Source: a virus
Reading direction: 5' to 3' (one strand)
IMG/VR virus record: IMGVR_UViG_3300025889_017816
Span: 1 to 64,000 of that record
DNA: 64,000 nt
The notes under the pieces were generated by a model. It was not told the DNA's origin. It worked only from the letters and a program-made list of their open reading frames with translations, and ran no database searches. Each line of letters begins with the position of its first letter. The stretch's first letter is position 1. Below, piece by piece: positions 1-7,906 of this stretch. A program made the position numbers and the translations under genes.

Positions 1-61
1 TAAAAGTTTTTCCTCTTGTAGGACGCTGTGGTATCATATCCTCAAATGTAATGTAACTCAT
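1..61 (-). CDS. Start of an unidentified gene (partial)
   Basis: An open frame starts with ATG at 61 and runs off the left edge of the window, giving MSYITFEDMIPQRPTRGKTF. Its ATG overlaps the TGA stop of the phosphoribosyltransferase gene in an ATGA arrangement, which is a common coupling of translated phage genes. Upstream of this ATG there is only a weak purine-rich run. A second ATG nine codons in is preceded by GAGGAT. Too little is visible to assign a family. Confidence 0.45.
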   Translation of the reverse strand, partial: MSYITFEDMIPQRPTRGKTF

Positions 62-501
62 CTTTCCCACCAAAATTCAAACCAAGTTTTATCAACACTC
101 CTATCTATTGAATCAGCAAAATAATCAGGCTTTATGTCTTGGTCCACATTATAAATCCAACAAGCAATTTTAAGGTCGGTGGAATTATATTCTCCTAGAT
201 TGAAAGATATTTCATGCATTGTAACACCGCTGTCAATGATATCATCAACCAATAAAACTTTTTTCCCAGCAAACAAATCATTAGGTAAATTCCCTAGGTC
301 TCTATCTTTAAAATCACGCAGGGACCATTTAACAACATCCATAGGAACGTTCAGTTTGTGGGACAGTGCTACAGCCAAAGGCAACCCGCCACGAGCAATC
401 CCATATATTTTATGAAATTGTATATTAGATTTTCTGATATCGGAAGCAATAAGATCAACGGCAGTAGCAAACTTTAAAAAATTCATGTAATAGGTTTTCA
501 T
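58..501 (-). CDS. Phosphoribosyltransferase
   Basis: This 147-residue protein has the type I phosphoribosyltransferase signature VLLVDDIIDSGVT near residues 82-94, where the two acidic residues and following loop bind PRPP and magnesium. An earlier stretch (KIYGIARGGLPLAVALS) matches the conserved segment of Gpt/Hpt-like purine enzymes. It probably joins a purine base to PRPP in nucleotide salvage, but the base cannot be read from sequence. The gene overlaps its upstream neighbour by 4 bp. Because the phage also makes 7-deazapurines, an unusual substrate is conceivable, but nothing in the sequence shows it. Confidence 0.85.
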   Translation of the reverse strand: MKTYYMNFLKFATAVDLIASDIRKSNIQFHKIYGIARGGLPLAVALSHKLNVPMDVVKWSLRDFKDRDLGNLPNDLFAGKKVLLVDDIIDSGVTMHEISFNLGEYNSTDLKIACWIYNVDQDIKPDYFADSIDRSVDKTWFEFWWER

Positions 502-803
502 TTTACTACTTTAATACCTGAAGAAGGTACAAGCAAACCACGACCAGTTAATCTGTGATATTCATTCTTAATATCAGCAGCAGGCTCAAATACATGAAGA
601 ATATGAGAGGTTTCAAAAGAAAATTCCTTATCGTTTGAAAAGGAAAGATAAGGAGCTAGACCTATCCCATACGAGCCGTTTCCCGTGGGTGCAATCATAA
701 TATTGAATGGTTGGGCCAAAGTTAAGGTGTTGGTGTTCTCTAATTTCTCTATGCGCTCACCAATCAAATTTTCACCAGCAATAGTTTTAATGCCTATAAT
801 CAT
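498..803 (-). CDS. Small LSm-like conserved phage protein
   Basis: I do not recognise a named family for this 101-residue protein. It opens with a beta-rich pattern (GIKTIAGENLIGERIEKL) followed by a proline after a hydrophobic strand and a late aromatic strand ending in HILHVFEP. The same layout (K-x-K/T-x-G-E, then x-x-P, then a P-x-x-x-LS segment and an E-F strand) occurs in the 144-residue protein at 18110-18544, so the two look like paralogues. The N-terminal half resembles an LSm/Hfq-type small barrel by eye. That is inference from pattern, not a domain match. It overlaps the phosphoribosyltransferase gene by 4 bp and is probably co-transcribed with hsp20. Confidence 0.7.
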   Translation of the reverse strand: MIIGIKTIAGENLIGERIEKLENTNTLTLAQPFNIMIAPTGNGSYGIGLAPYLSFSNDKEFSFETSHILHVFEPAADIKNEYHRLTGRGLLVPSSGIKVVK

Positions 804-813
804 AATAAACTCA

Positions 814-832
814 ACTGTAAGGGTGTTAGGAG
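814..832. repeat. Inverted repeat left copy, flanking hsp20
   Basis: This 19-bp segment reads ACTGTAAGGGTGTTAGGAG on the plus strand. It matches the minus-strand reading of 1334-1352 with one mismatch, so the two copies face each other across hsp20. The copy lies between the hsp20 stop and the start of the next gene. Confidence 0.75.
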
Positions 833-843
833 GTACTACTTAA

Positions 844-1269
844 TTACGAAATTTCAAACTTCTTAGGCTTCTTATCTTCAGGAATAATGCGTCTTAAATC
901 AATATTAAGAACACCATCCTGTAATGAAGCTCCCTCTACAATAACATCTTCTGCTAAGGTCCACTTACGAGTAAAGGCACGCTTAGCCAAGCCACGGTGA
1001 ATATATTGAGGCTCGTCTTCGGCCTTCTCACCTGAACCTGAAATAGAAAGGACTCCTTCGGCTAACTCCACCTCTAGATCGCTGCGCTTGAATCCAGCCA
1101 CAGCAATTTCGATGGTCCAATTCTCAGGATCATGCTTGATGATGTTATAAGGTGGGTAATTTGTGGCTTCATTGGCAGTTTGAATCTGTGATAAACGATC
1201 AAACCAACCATCAAAGCCAATTGCCCATGGGTTATGTGTTGAACTAAAAGTAAAGGTACGAGTATTCAT
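844..1269 (-). CDS. hsp20: Small heat-shock protein Hsp20
   Basis: The 141-residue product is an alpha-crystallin-domain chaperone. Seen directly: NIIKHDPENWTIEIAVAGF starts the domain near residue 43, the L-x-V-x-G-like strand is LSISGSGEK, and the conserved late strand is DGVLNIDLRRIIPED near residue 115. This family binds unfolding proteins without ATP and hands them to host chaperones. It is frequent in marine T4-like phages, where a capsid-assembly or stress role is suspected. The start has a strong AAGGAGG upstream. A sigma70-like promoter lies about 60 bp upstream, and a near-perfect inverted repeat flanks the gene. Confidence 0.95.
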   Translation of the reverse strand: MNTRTFTFSSTHNPWAIGFDGWFDRLSQIQTANEATNYPPYNIIKHDPENWTIEIAVAGFKRSDLEVELAEGVLSISGSGEKAEDEPQYIHRGLAKRAFTRKWTLAEDVIVEGASLQDGVLNIDLRRIIPEDKKPKKFEIS

Positions 1270-1326
1270 AATTCCTCCTTAGAGCGAATGTGTTAGTGAT
1301 ACCCTTTCGGCGTATCGTTGAGTTAA

Positions 1327-1355
1327 AATATAACTCCTAACACCCCTACAGTCAA
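1327..1355 (-). promoter_or_regulatory. Sigma70-like promoter before hsp20
   Basis: On the minus strand TTGACT (1350-1355) and TATATT (1327-1332) are separated by 17 bp. The same hexamer pair recurs before uvsY, the CobS-like gene and other genes in this window. The predicted start is near 1320, about 50 bases before the hsp20 ATG. Confidence 0.7.
1334..1352. repeat. Inverted repeat right copy, flanking hsp20
   Basis: This is the partner of 814-832 in opposite orientation (18 of 19 bases identical). It occupies the spacer between the -35 and -10 hexamers of the hsp20 promoter, so it could be a protein-binding site as well as a structural repeat. Confidence 0.75.
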
Positions 1356-1361
1356 GCTCTT

Positions 1362-1781
1362 TTACAGCTTTTTACCAATATTATATTTGGTAACTAAGTT
1401 CCAATCTTTCTTTTCTCCGAAAGACAAAACCTTAATTTGTGATAATGGTGCAGTATCTTCACAATCATCTGGATTAAGAATCTCTACTAATCCCCAATCT
1501 TCTAAAAGATGTGCTATTGTGTTTCTACGGTGCAAATCATTATCAGATAAATCTGCTCTTTTACCATCCAAAGCAAATAATTCTTTGAAATGTACAATGA
1601 AATATCGGCCTTGCTTGTGTAAAATATGGCAGCTTTGGAATAGAGTTTGTTCTTTCTTAGAAGCAACCCCTATGCGCGTTAAAGTCTCTCTGACTTTTAG
1701 GAAATCATCTGGATTAACAAGTATTATTTCTACTGGTTTGTATCCAGGAATTCCAGGTATATGTATTAAGTCATGTGCCAT
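1362..1781 (-). CDS. regA: RegA translational repressor
   Basis: The protein matches T4 RegA along its length: VEIILVNPDDFLKVRETLTRIG, then LFQSCHILHKQGRYFIVHFKELF, and HLLEDWGLVEI. RegA binds ribosome-binding regions of early phage mRNAs and blocks their translation. I chose the ATG at 1781, preceded by AGGTGGA at good distance. A longer frame starts with GTG at 1793. With the ATG the protein has 139 residues against 122 in T4, the extra being about 16 N-terminal residues. It overlaps the end of gene 62 by 11 bp, keeping the T4 order 45-44-62-regA. Nothing suggests it is broken. Confidence 0.93.
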   Translation of the reverse strand: MAHDLIHIPGIPGYKPVEIILVNPDDFLKVRETLTRIGVASKKEQTLFQSCHILHKQGRYFIVHFKELFALDGKRADLSDNDLHRRNTIAHLLEDWGLVEILNPDDCEDTAPLSQIKVLSFGEKKDWNLVTKYNIGKKL

Positions 1782-2220
1782 TACTAATTCCACCTATGTT
1801 CAATCTTTTTTTAATATTGTCAATGTTTTCAGGAGTCAAAATTTTCAAAGCCTGGAGTCCCTTTTCCGTATTATAATTATAATACTTTTTAACTATTTCC
1901 AAATCTTCGATCTTTTCGCTTTTAATCCATTTATTAAAACGCTTTTTGCCTCTGACAATATTTATAAGATAGTGGAATTGTAATTTCTTATCTAAGTGAG
2001 TTCTGCTATTCATTTCATTAGCTTGTATTACTGTATCACTACCAAAACTAAGTGCTCGATTCACAATATAAGGATTATAATATTTCTCACCATACTCATC
2101 CTCACACAAATCTTCTTTAGTGTAATGAATAGCATTAACATAATCAAAAGGAGAAGGCTTAGAAATTTTATGTTCTTCCTCTTGTATTTCTATAATTTCT
2201 TCACCGTCAAGATTAATCAT
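1771..2220 (-). CDS. 62: Clamp-loader small subunit gp62
   Basis: The 149-residue product carries the gp62 core: SPFDYVNAIHYTKEDL, PYIVNRALSFGSDTV, then ANEMN and DKKLQFHYLINIVR, followed by KRFNKWIK. T4 gp62 (187 residues) forms the clamp loader with four copies of gp44 and opens the gp45 ring at the primer junction. This version is shorter, as in other marine T4-like phages. Its ATG overlaps the gp44 stop by 4 bp, which fits translational coupling of loader subunits. Confidence is high from motif and position. Confidence 0.93.
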   Translation of the reverse strand: MINLDGEEIIEIQEEEHKISKPSPFDYVNAIHYTKEDLCEDEYGEKYYNPYIVNRALSFGSDTVIQANEMNSRTHLDKKLQFHYLINIVRGKKRFNKWIKSEKIEDLEIVKKYYNYNTEKGLQALKILTPENIDNIKKRLNIGGISNGT

Positions 2221-3161
2221 TTGAATTCACACACAGCCATGATTTCTGTCAAACAAGCAACCAAATTAATCTCAGCATCTGCAACAAAGGCAGCTTTGTA
2301 TTGATAATCAGCCAACAAAAGAATCAACTGAGGTACCTGTACCACTTCGTTAGATAGGTTATCATAAAGAAGCCTAAACAAAACTGCAGGATCATTATCT
2401 AGGTTATTAGCAACCCAGGTTCTCATTTTCTTAAAATCTTTTTCTCTAAGAGAAGATAAAAGATTTTTGATATTATCCTCGGAGATATTTACAAGAATTC
2501 CACTATCAATTTTGCCTGATACGGAATATCTTTGTAGTTCATTCAAAACTCTACGATAATCTGGAAAATGCTTGTTCAATAATTCAGCAACAACCTTTTC
2601 TTGATATTCTATATTTTCATTGTCCAGAATTTCTGTAACTCTCTTGAAGAACTTTGCTGCAATCTTAGGACGTTCTTCTTTTGTAATTCTAAAATCAATA
2701 ACTGTGGTTCTAGAATGCAAAGGAGAAATAATCCTGTTCTTGAAGTTACAAGTGAAAATAAACCTACAATTTTTACTGAACTCCTCAATAAAACCACGAA
2801 GTGCAGGTTGTGTACTATTAGGATTTAAATAATCGGCCTCATCTAAGATTACAATCTTTACCTTACCCGTGAAACTAACTGTACTAGCAAAGTCTTTAAT
2901 CTTTGTTCTAAGAACATCAATACCCGATTCTTCGGAACCGTTAATAATAATATAGTCACAACCAATTTCTTCACATAAAGCTCTAGCAATAGTGGTCTTA
3001 CCAGTACCTGCTGTACCGGACAGTAACAGATTTGGAACATTATCTTGTTCTACAAATTCTTGGAATGTATTCTTCAATTCTTCGGGAAGAATACAATCTT
3101 TAATTTTCTTAGGACGATATGCTTCTACCCACAAGAATTGTCCTTCTGTTTTTGTTACCAT
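2217..3161 (-). CDS. 44: Clamp-loader ATPase subunit gp44
   Basis: This is a 314-residue AAA+ ATPase of the RFC/DnaX type (T4 gp44 has 319). It shows WVEAYRPKKIKDCILP near residue 11, the Walker A loop GTAGTGKTT at 49-57, Walker B VILDEAD at 104-110, and an SRTT arginine-finger segment near 149. Together with gp62 it loads the gp45 clamp in an ATP-dependent step at the replication fork. It is separated from gene 45 by 2 bp and overlaps gene 62 by 4 bp, so 45-44-62-regA is one translation-coupled block. Confidence 0.96.
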   Translation of the reverse strand: MVTKTEGQFLWVEAYRPKKIKDCILPEELKNTFQEFVEQDNVPNLLLSGTAGTGKTTIARALCEEIGCDYIIINGSEESGIDVLRTKIKDFASTVSFTGKVKIVILDEADYLNPNSTQPALRGFIEEFSKNCRFIFTCNFKNRIISPLHSRTTVIDFRITKEERPKIAAKFFKRVTEILDNENIEYQEKVVAELLNKHFPDYRRVLNELQRYSVSGKIDSGILVNISEDNIKNLLSSLREKDFKKMRTWVANNLDNDPAVLFRLLYDNLSNEVVQVPQLILLLADYQYKAAFVADAEINLVACLTEIMAVCEFK

Positions 3162-3163
3162 AT

Positions 3164-3844
3164 TTAAATCCTAGAGCTAGCATCTGCTGCAATCAAATAA
3201 GTGAGATCACATCCCTCACATTCAAAGAAGAAAACAAGAACCTTTCCCCCACGACCAATAGCATTAGCTATATGAACTTTATATGTCTTAGGAATAACCT
3301 TAAAACTATCAATGGACAGCTTAACATCAAAACTCATATCTGAAACACCTAGCTTCTTTCTAAAAGAATGTGAAGTAGGATTTCTAGGATCATTGAGTAT
3401 AAGTGTTACCTCACCATTCTCAGCAGTAACACTCATCATTGTTGCATTGACAATGCCAGCAATCTTAGTAATAGAAGTAATATCGTTCGATTCGAGTGTG
3501 AACGAATACATTTCTTCTAACTCAGGAGGAGTTTCAAGAGGAGCACTTACCAGACTTTCATCTGCATAAAAATACTCCATCTCTCCCCCATCCTCTGTCT
3601 TAATAAGAAGACTCTTATCACCAAACTCAATTTCAGCACCACTAGAAACTGAAATAAGGGACAAAAGCTGATTAAGATCATAGATAGCAAACTGTGCAGG
3701 GAAGTTTTCTGAAACAATTGCTCTTGCCTGAATGCTATTCACAGCATTTTTTGTTGCCATTTTATTACCAGGCTTTACCAACAGATTGCTGCTAATCTGT
3801 GAAAAACTTTGCAAGAGTGAAACGGTTTCCGAACTAATCTTCAT
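3164..3844 (-). CDS. 45: Sliding clamp gp45
   Basis: The 226-residue product has the length of T4 gp45 (228) and sits immediately upstream of gene 44. Conserved features seen are the opening MKISSETVSLLQSFSQI, the NPTSHSFRK segment and the C-terminal GKVLVFFFECEGCDLTYLIA strand. The clamp encircles DNA as a trimer, gives the polymerase processivity and, in T4, also activates late transcription through gp55 and gp33. gp55 is present in this window (17524-18120). A strong CGGAGGA ribosome-binding site precedes the ATG. Confidence 0.93.
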   Translation of the reverse strand: MKISSETVSLLQSFSQISSNLLVKPGNKMATKNAVNSIQARAIVSENFPAQFAIYDLNQLLSLISVSSGAEIEFGDKSLLIKTEDGGEMEYFYADESLVSAPLETPPELEEMYSFTLESNDITSITKIAGIVNATMMSVTAENGEVTLILNDPRNPTSHSFRKKLGVSDMSFDVKLSIDSFKVIPKTYKVHIANAIGRGGKVLVFFFECEGCDLTYLIAADASSRI

Positions 3845-3858
3845 AATATATCCTCCGG

Positions 3859-4167
3859 TTAAAATTGAATGTAGTCGCCTATTTCACTATCAGGCTCAAC
3901 ATAAAAGTCATGTACATGAAGTAACATAACAGCATAGTGTAAAATTTTCAAGATGTCTTTACGATTGAATCCATCCTTTTTCCCATAACGTTGGGCATAC
4001 TTCATGATGTTACCAACCGTAAAACCAACACCATGACCAGTGTCAAAAATAAATTCTGAGGCCTGGAACTTTCTACGGGAATAATGCTCACCATAGGTAG
4101 AGTCAATATATTTCTTGAGTTCCTGTAAAATCTTATCCTCTGAATAACGATAATCAATCTTCTTCAT
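3859..4167 (-). CDS. DUF3310-like small protein
   Basis: The 102-residue protein contains GFTVGNIMKYAQRYGKK followed by DILKILHYAVMLL. This is the core of the DUF3310 group, small phage proteins that include T7 gp1.7, which is linked to nucleotide kinase activity. Function here is not certain. Its ATG overlaps the end of the zinc-finger-like gene upstream by 14 bp, and the clamp gene begins 14 bp after its stop, so it is transcribed with the replication block. Confidence 0.75.
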   Translation of the reverse strand: MKKIDYRYSEDKILQELKKYIDSTYGEHYSRRKFQASEFIFDTGHGVGFTVGNIMKYAQRYGKKDGFNRKDILKILHYAVMLLHVHDFYVEPDSEIGDYIQF

Positions 4168-4516
4168 TTATTGTGTCCCGTCCTTCTGCATGAATATCAC
4201 ACAGAGCCATAATATGTTCGCCTGATCTTAAGGAGCCTGAGGCTCCACAAACTTCACAAATATAACGACTTCTTTTTGCAATGTCAATTATTACTTTATC
4301 CACTTCTTCGTTAATTATATTTGTGTATATTCTTAATATACCCCATCTTTCTTTTACCTGTAAAATTTTTACTGGTGGGAATGTATCCTTTATAGCATCA
4401 AAAACTTCATGAAGCAAAGGAGCCCACCCTTCGCCTACTGAGCGAAGGGCGAGATCCAATGTATAACCTTCGTAATTTACTTCCTGTGGATTAACATCAG
4501 AAGGGCAAAGATTCAT
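4154..4516 (-). CDS. Putative zinc-binding conserved phage protein
   Basis: The open frame extends back to 4675, but the real start is most likely the ATG at 4516, preceded by a very strong GGAGGAGGAGT. This gives 120 residues starting MNLCPSDVNPQEV. The C-terminal part has CEVCGASGSLR and then CDIHAEGRD, a C-x2-C plus C-x2-H arrangement that could hold one zinc ion. A similar C-terminal segment is common in phage proteins of unknown role. It overlaps the end of the CobS-like gene by 20 bp and the next gene by 14 bp. No function can be assigned. Confidence 0.75.
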   Translation of the reverse strand: MNLCPSDVNPQEVNYEGYTLDLALRSVGEGWAPLLHEVFDAIKDTFPPVKILQVKERWGILRIYTNIINEEVDKVIIDIAKRSRYICEVCGASGSLRSGEHIMALCDIHAEGRDTINEED

Positions 4517-5648
4517 ACTCCTCCTCCGCGGTAGGCTCACCAACCTCTTCACCAACCTCTTCACCTGCATCAATCTTGGTATACAGGTCAATGAAACTAT
4601 TCTTAGTTTCAGTATTGAACCTGGACACACACAAGGTAACAGCCTTGATCCTATCACCAAACATTGCAAAGGCATTCACCACGTGCTCAAGTCTGCGGGT
4701 TGAGATAACCTCATCCACACCACCATCAAGATAGGTCTTACGAATAATCTCGGACCAAATTGTGAGCTTGTCAGCAAAGTCCTCGTCTACGCGGTCCACA
4801 CGCTCCATCTTCTTAATAAGAATCTTCTTTTCGATTGAAGGAGTAGGATATTCCTGCTCGACGGTGATGGCGAAACGCTCAAGGAAGGCATCGTCAAGAA
4901 TCTGTGCTGTAATAAACTTACCGTCCTCGGTTCCCTGTCCCTTGGTATTTGCTGTAGCAATGATATTGAAACCAGGAGCAGGGTAGATGGTCTCGCCTGT
5001 CTTCTTATTAAAGTAAGGCTTACCTTCAAGGATAGCCTGTAGGCACATAAGCTTGTTACTGCCACGATCCACCTCATCCAGAATCAGAATAGCACCACGC
5101 TTCATGGCGATAGACACAGGCCCTTCACGATAAACCACATTCCCGTCTACCAGAGTGTTACCACCAATGAGGTCATCCTCGTCAGTTTCAATACTGATAT
5201 TAACACGGATACACTCACGATTCAGAGAAGCACAAACCTGCTCTACCATTGTAGTCTTACCATTACCTGAAAGACCCGTTACGAAAACTGGGTAGAAAGA
5301 ATTACTTCCCACGATGGTCTTAAGGTCCTTGTAAAATCCGAAAGGAACAAATGTAGAATCCTTAGACGGTACCAGGTCCTTAATCTCAACATGGAGCTTT
5401 GGTTGAGACAGAAGCATCTGGGACTGCATACCAAGATGCGCCTGAGGCTGCGCGGCTGCTGGAGCAATTGTAACAGGCTCATATCTTTCCAACGAATACA
5501 TACCACGCCTAATCTTATGATTAGGGTCGTTTAGGATTACGTTTGGGTTGACTCCCAAGGACCTAGCCTGATCCTGAATTTCGGGCCTGGTAAATTCAGA
5601 CTTACCAGTCGAACGAAGAGCATCCTGCAAACGCTGATAGTTGGACAT
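4497..5648 (-). CDS. cobS: CobS/MoxR-type AAA+ ATPase
   Basis: This 383-residue protein is a MoxR-class AAA+ ATPase of the kind called CobS in marine T4-like phages. Walker A is GLSGNGKT at 125-132 and Walker B is ILILDEVD at 187-194. The first 55 residues look like a small helical DNA- or partner-binding domain. CobS proper inserts cobalt during B12 synthesis with CobN and CobT, but no CobN is present. The next gene upstream encodes a protein with a metallopeptidase-like site and a VWA domain. MoxR ATPases typically work with VWA partners in complex assembly, so the pair is better read as a MoxR-VWA remodelling machine. It has its own sigma70-like promoter and a GGAGG site. Confidence 0.9.
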   Translation of the reverse strand: MSNYQRLQDALRSTGKSEFTRPEIQDQARSLGVNPNVILNDPNHKIRRGMYSLERYEPVTIAPAAAQPQAHLGMQSQMLLSQPKLHVEIKDLVPSKDSTFVPFGFYKDLKTIVGSNSFYPVFVTGLSGNGKTTMVEQVCASLNRECIRVNISIETDEDDLIGGNTLVDGNVVYREGPVSIAMKRGAILILDEVDRGSNKLMCLQAILEGKPYFNKKTGETIYPAPGFNIIATANTKGQGTEDGKFITAQILDDAFLERFAITVEQEYPTPSIEKKILIKKMERVDRVDEDFADKLTIWSEIIRKTYLDGGVDEVISTRRLEHVVNAFAMFGDRIKAVTLCVSRFNTETKNSFIDLYTKIDAGEEVGEEVGEPTAEEEYESLPF

Positions 5649-5682
5649 TTTGCCTCCTATTGTAGGGATTTATTATATATTA

Positions 5683-5711
5683 AATATAATCAAAAATTAC
5701 TAGGTTGTCAA
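5683..5711 (-). promoter_or_regulatory. Sigma70-like promoter before the CobS-like gene
   Basis: On the minus strand TTGACA (5706-5711) and TATATT (5683-5688) are separated by 17 bp, about 35 bp before the ATG at 5648. Directly upstream of the -35 box, bases 5716-5729 match 7916-7929 before the VWA gene at the same distance from the -35 box. Confidence 0.75.
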
Positions 5712-5729
5712 GTCATGTAAGTGCTTATT
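5706..5729. repeat. Promoter-upstream direct repeat, copy 1
   Basis: These 24 bp match 7906-7929 at 22 positions in the same orientation. Each copy consists of the -35 hexamer plus AATAAGCACTTACA (minus strand) upstream of it. This suggests a shared regulator or a duplicated promoter. Confidence 0.75.
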
Positions 5730-7848
5730 ATGAAATAACTTCCACAAACCTGTTGAGAAAAACCCTAGAAATATTCTTATTATTCTGGGTCTTTTTAAAG
5801 GCTCGGAGAAGGGTTCCCTTACCCTGAGTCTTATAACCACCCAAGACTTCTTCCAAATCCTCTGTAGCAATCTTCATATTCCTACCCGAAATAAGATAAA
5901 AGACATCATATCCTCGGACAGGGATTTCCGCATACTTGTGAACCTTGGCCTGTTCCACCTTAGAGGAAACATCATCATAACTAAAATTCTCGCCTTTACG
6001 ATACCAATAGTCCTTAATGTTATTGGGGGTGAGATCACTGGTAATAAAGATACCAACTACATTGGACTTCGTAATCCTCTTATAAAGATCCAAAAGTGCA
6101 ACAGTAGTTTCCCGTTTGTAATGTGCAAAACTATTTTGATTATCAGCCTCAAAAACTACAGGAAACGATAGACGACCATCGGAGTTCTGTGCAGGGGGAT
6201 AAAGAGTGCTAGTAGAATCCCCATCCGTAAGAATTACGGTGTTGAGAATTTCCACTTTATTGGTGTTCTTAAAATCTTCTGCAATCCAACGAAGAACAGA
6301 AATAGTTTCATCCAGAGGAGTGCTGCCTAGGCGCATGATTTCAGGTATTTTACCTGACTCAAAATAATTATTAATCTTTTCACCATACCAAAGCAACTTC
6401 TTCACAGCATTATTATGTTCATTCATCCGCATGTTGGAAGAGAAAAGTTCCAACAACTTAAATCCATGATCTGCGATTCTGTATGCAGATAGGTCCTTGT
6501 CATTTTTAATGTAAAGATTATTCTCCCGTTCTGCTCTATTAGGGCCATTAGGATTAAGATAATTATGAGAATCACTAAACCCGTATACGGTGAACGGAAT
6601 ATTGATTTTCTTACAAAACATAACCAGAGCAATCGTTTGATGAATAGTTGCTTTCATATTAGAGGTCATGGAAGAAGACATATCCAACATCATTATCATC
6701 CCATGGTTTTTTCCGTTTGGAATTTCCGTTGACTGGAGAAATAAATCCTCTGTAAGTTTGTAACCCCAAAGTTTATCTACGTTCAACTTACCCGTCTTGG
6801 AAATTCTTGCCTTTGCAAACTGCTTTGCAGATTGCTTAAGAGTAAATTCCTTGACCATATAATCAATATACTTACGATTATTGGACATGAATTCATGGTA
6901 ATAATTTTCTGCAGCCTCCTTGTCAGCATTAAAATATGGCCAATACTCATAGACTTCGGAATGTCTGCGAATAAAATTCTTGGGGTCGAGCTTAGGCCAT
7001 TTTGCATAAGTGGGTGCTGTACCAGTATTATCAATTAAGGACTTTATAGAATTTTCTTCCAAAGAATCCTGAGTAATTGAACCACCTTCGGCCTCTGCAG
7101 AGGAAATTATCTTTTCCTGAAGTTCCTCCGATGCCTGCTCCAAACGATCTGCAAGATCCTCTCTACCATTTTCACGGAGAATAGCGATAGCCTGTTCCTT
7201 AGAAATAGGTTCAGTAGAATTTGCACTATCCTCATCAAAAGAAAGTTCAGTAAAGTCCCCGAAAGCCTCAGTAATATCTTCTCCCTCCTTCTTATGGAGT
7301 TCGAAGAGTTCCAAAGACAATTCCACAACATCATCCCATTCGGTTACATCCCGGATCCTATCTACAATAATTTGTTCCTCCTCCGAGAAACGAATAGCAG
7401 ATCGGGAACCAATTTTGAAGTAACAATTGATCCTATCAATAAGAGGGAGGAAATTCATCTCCTCGACCGAAACACCAAAAAAGTTACGGTCAACCAGCTT
7501 AGTGTAACCCGAATACATAGGCTTACGAATACCAGGATACTTTTCCTTCACTAGCTTTTCAATGCGTGCGTCCTCAACAATATTGAGGCAAGCCTTGAAA
7601 GAAGAACCCAATTCCTGAACCAGCTCTACCCAGCCTTCGGCTGGAGTAAAAAGAGAGTGTCCAATCTCGTGTCCAATGAGAAGGTCATAAACATCAGAAT
7701 CCATCTCCTTCCACAAGGGAAGGGTTAGAACCCGATTTTTGACATCAAAGGATGCAGTAGTAACATTACGATGCTCGATCCTAATATTCTCCGAAGCTAG
7801 TAGCTTACCAAGATTAGTCTTGGATGCATCTAAAACATTAATGGACAT
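5728..7848 (-). CDS. Metallopeptidase-like protein with VWA domain (CobT-like)
   Basis: The 706-residue protein has an HEIGH zinc-peptidase motif at 60-64, with a likely third ligand in NIVEDARIE near 89-97. A long acidic middle region (about 170-270) follows. A von Willebrand A domain then begins near 383 with the MIDAS sequence LDMSSS (388-393) and a later TDGDS element. VWA proteins of this type act with MoxR/CobS AAA+ ATPases, and the gene directly downstream is such an ATPase. Its substrate is unknown. It could process or assemble phage or host proteins. It has its own promoter, whose spacer and the ribosome-binding site carry the two arms of a 12-bp inverted repeat. Confidence 0.85.
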   Translation of the reverse strand: MSINVLDASKTNLGKLLASENIRIEHRNVTTASFDVKNRVLTLPLWKEMDSDVYDLLIGHEIGHSLFTPAEGWVELVQELGSSFKACLNIVEDARIEKLVKEKYPGIRKPMYSGYTKLVDRNFFGVSVEEMNFLPLIDRINCYFKIGSRSAIRFSEEEQIIVDRIRDVTEWDDVVELSLELFELHKKEGEDITEAFGDFTELSFDEDSANSTEPISKEQAIAILRENGREDLADRLEQASEELQEKIISSAEAEGGSITQDSLEENSIKSLIDNTGTAPTYAKWPKLDPKNFIRRHSEVYEYWPYFNADKEAAENYYHEFMSNNRKYIDYMVKEFTLKQSAKQFAKARISKTGKLNVDKLWGYKLTEDLFLQSTEIPNGKNHGMIMMLDMSSSMTSNMKATIHQTIALVMFCKKINIPFTVYGFSDSHNYLNPNGPNRAERENNLYIKNDKDLSAYRIADHGFKLLELFSSNMRMNEHNNAVKKLLWYGEKINNYFESGKIPEIMRLGSTPLDETISVLRWIAEDFKNTNKVEILNTVILTDGDSTSTLYPPAQNSDGRLSFPVVFEADNQNSFAHYKRETTVALLDLYKRITKSNVVGIFITSDLTPNNIKDYWYRKGENFSYDDVSSKVEQAKVHKYAEIPVRGYDVFYLISGRNMKIATEDLEEVLGGYKTQGKGTLLRAFKKTQNNKNISRVFLNRFVEVIS

Positions 7849-7906
7849 AAATGGTCTCCGCCTTGAGAATTATTGATACATAAATCTACAAGAACGGAGA
7901 CCATTT
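7849..7906. repeat. Inverted repeat spanning the VWA-gene promoter and ribosome-binding site
   Basis: AAATGGTCTCCG (7849-7860) and CGGAGACCATTT (7895-7906) form a perfect 12-bp inverted repeat with a 34-bp spacer. On the minus strand the downstream arm contains the CGGAGACC ribosome-binding site just before the ATG, and the upstream arm lies between the -35 and -10 boxes. Only read-through RNA from clpP would contain both arms. Confidence 0.8.

Noticed and set aside
58-501. Phosphoribosyltransferase as part of the deazaguanine pathway
   Set aside because: It is 11 kb away from the island and has ordinary purine-type motifs. The link is not supported by sequence.
4517-4675. Extended start of the zinc-binding-like protein
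   Set aside because: The extra 53 codons are antisense-like sequence within the AAA+ gene frame, while the ATG at 4516 has a very strong GGAGGAGG site.
4497-7848. Cobalamin biosynthesis pathway
   Set aside because: Only a CobS-like ATPase and a VWA/peptidase-like protein are present, and no CobN or other pathway enzyme. The name CobS is by family likeness only.
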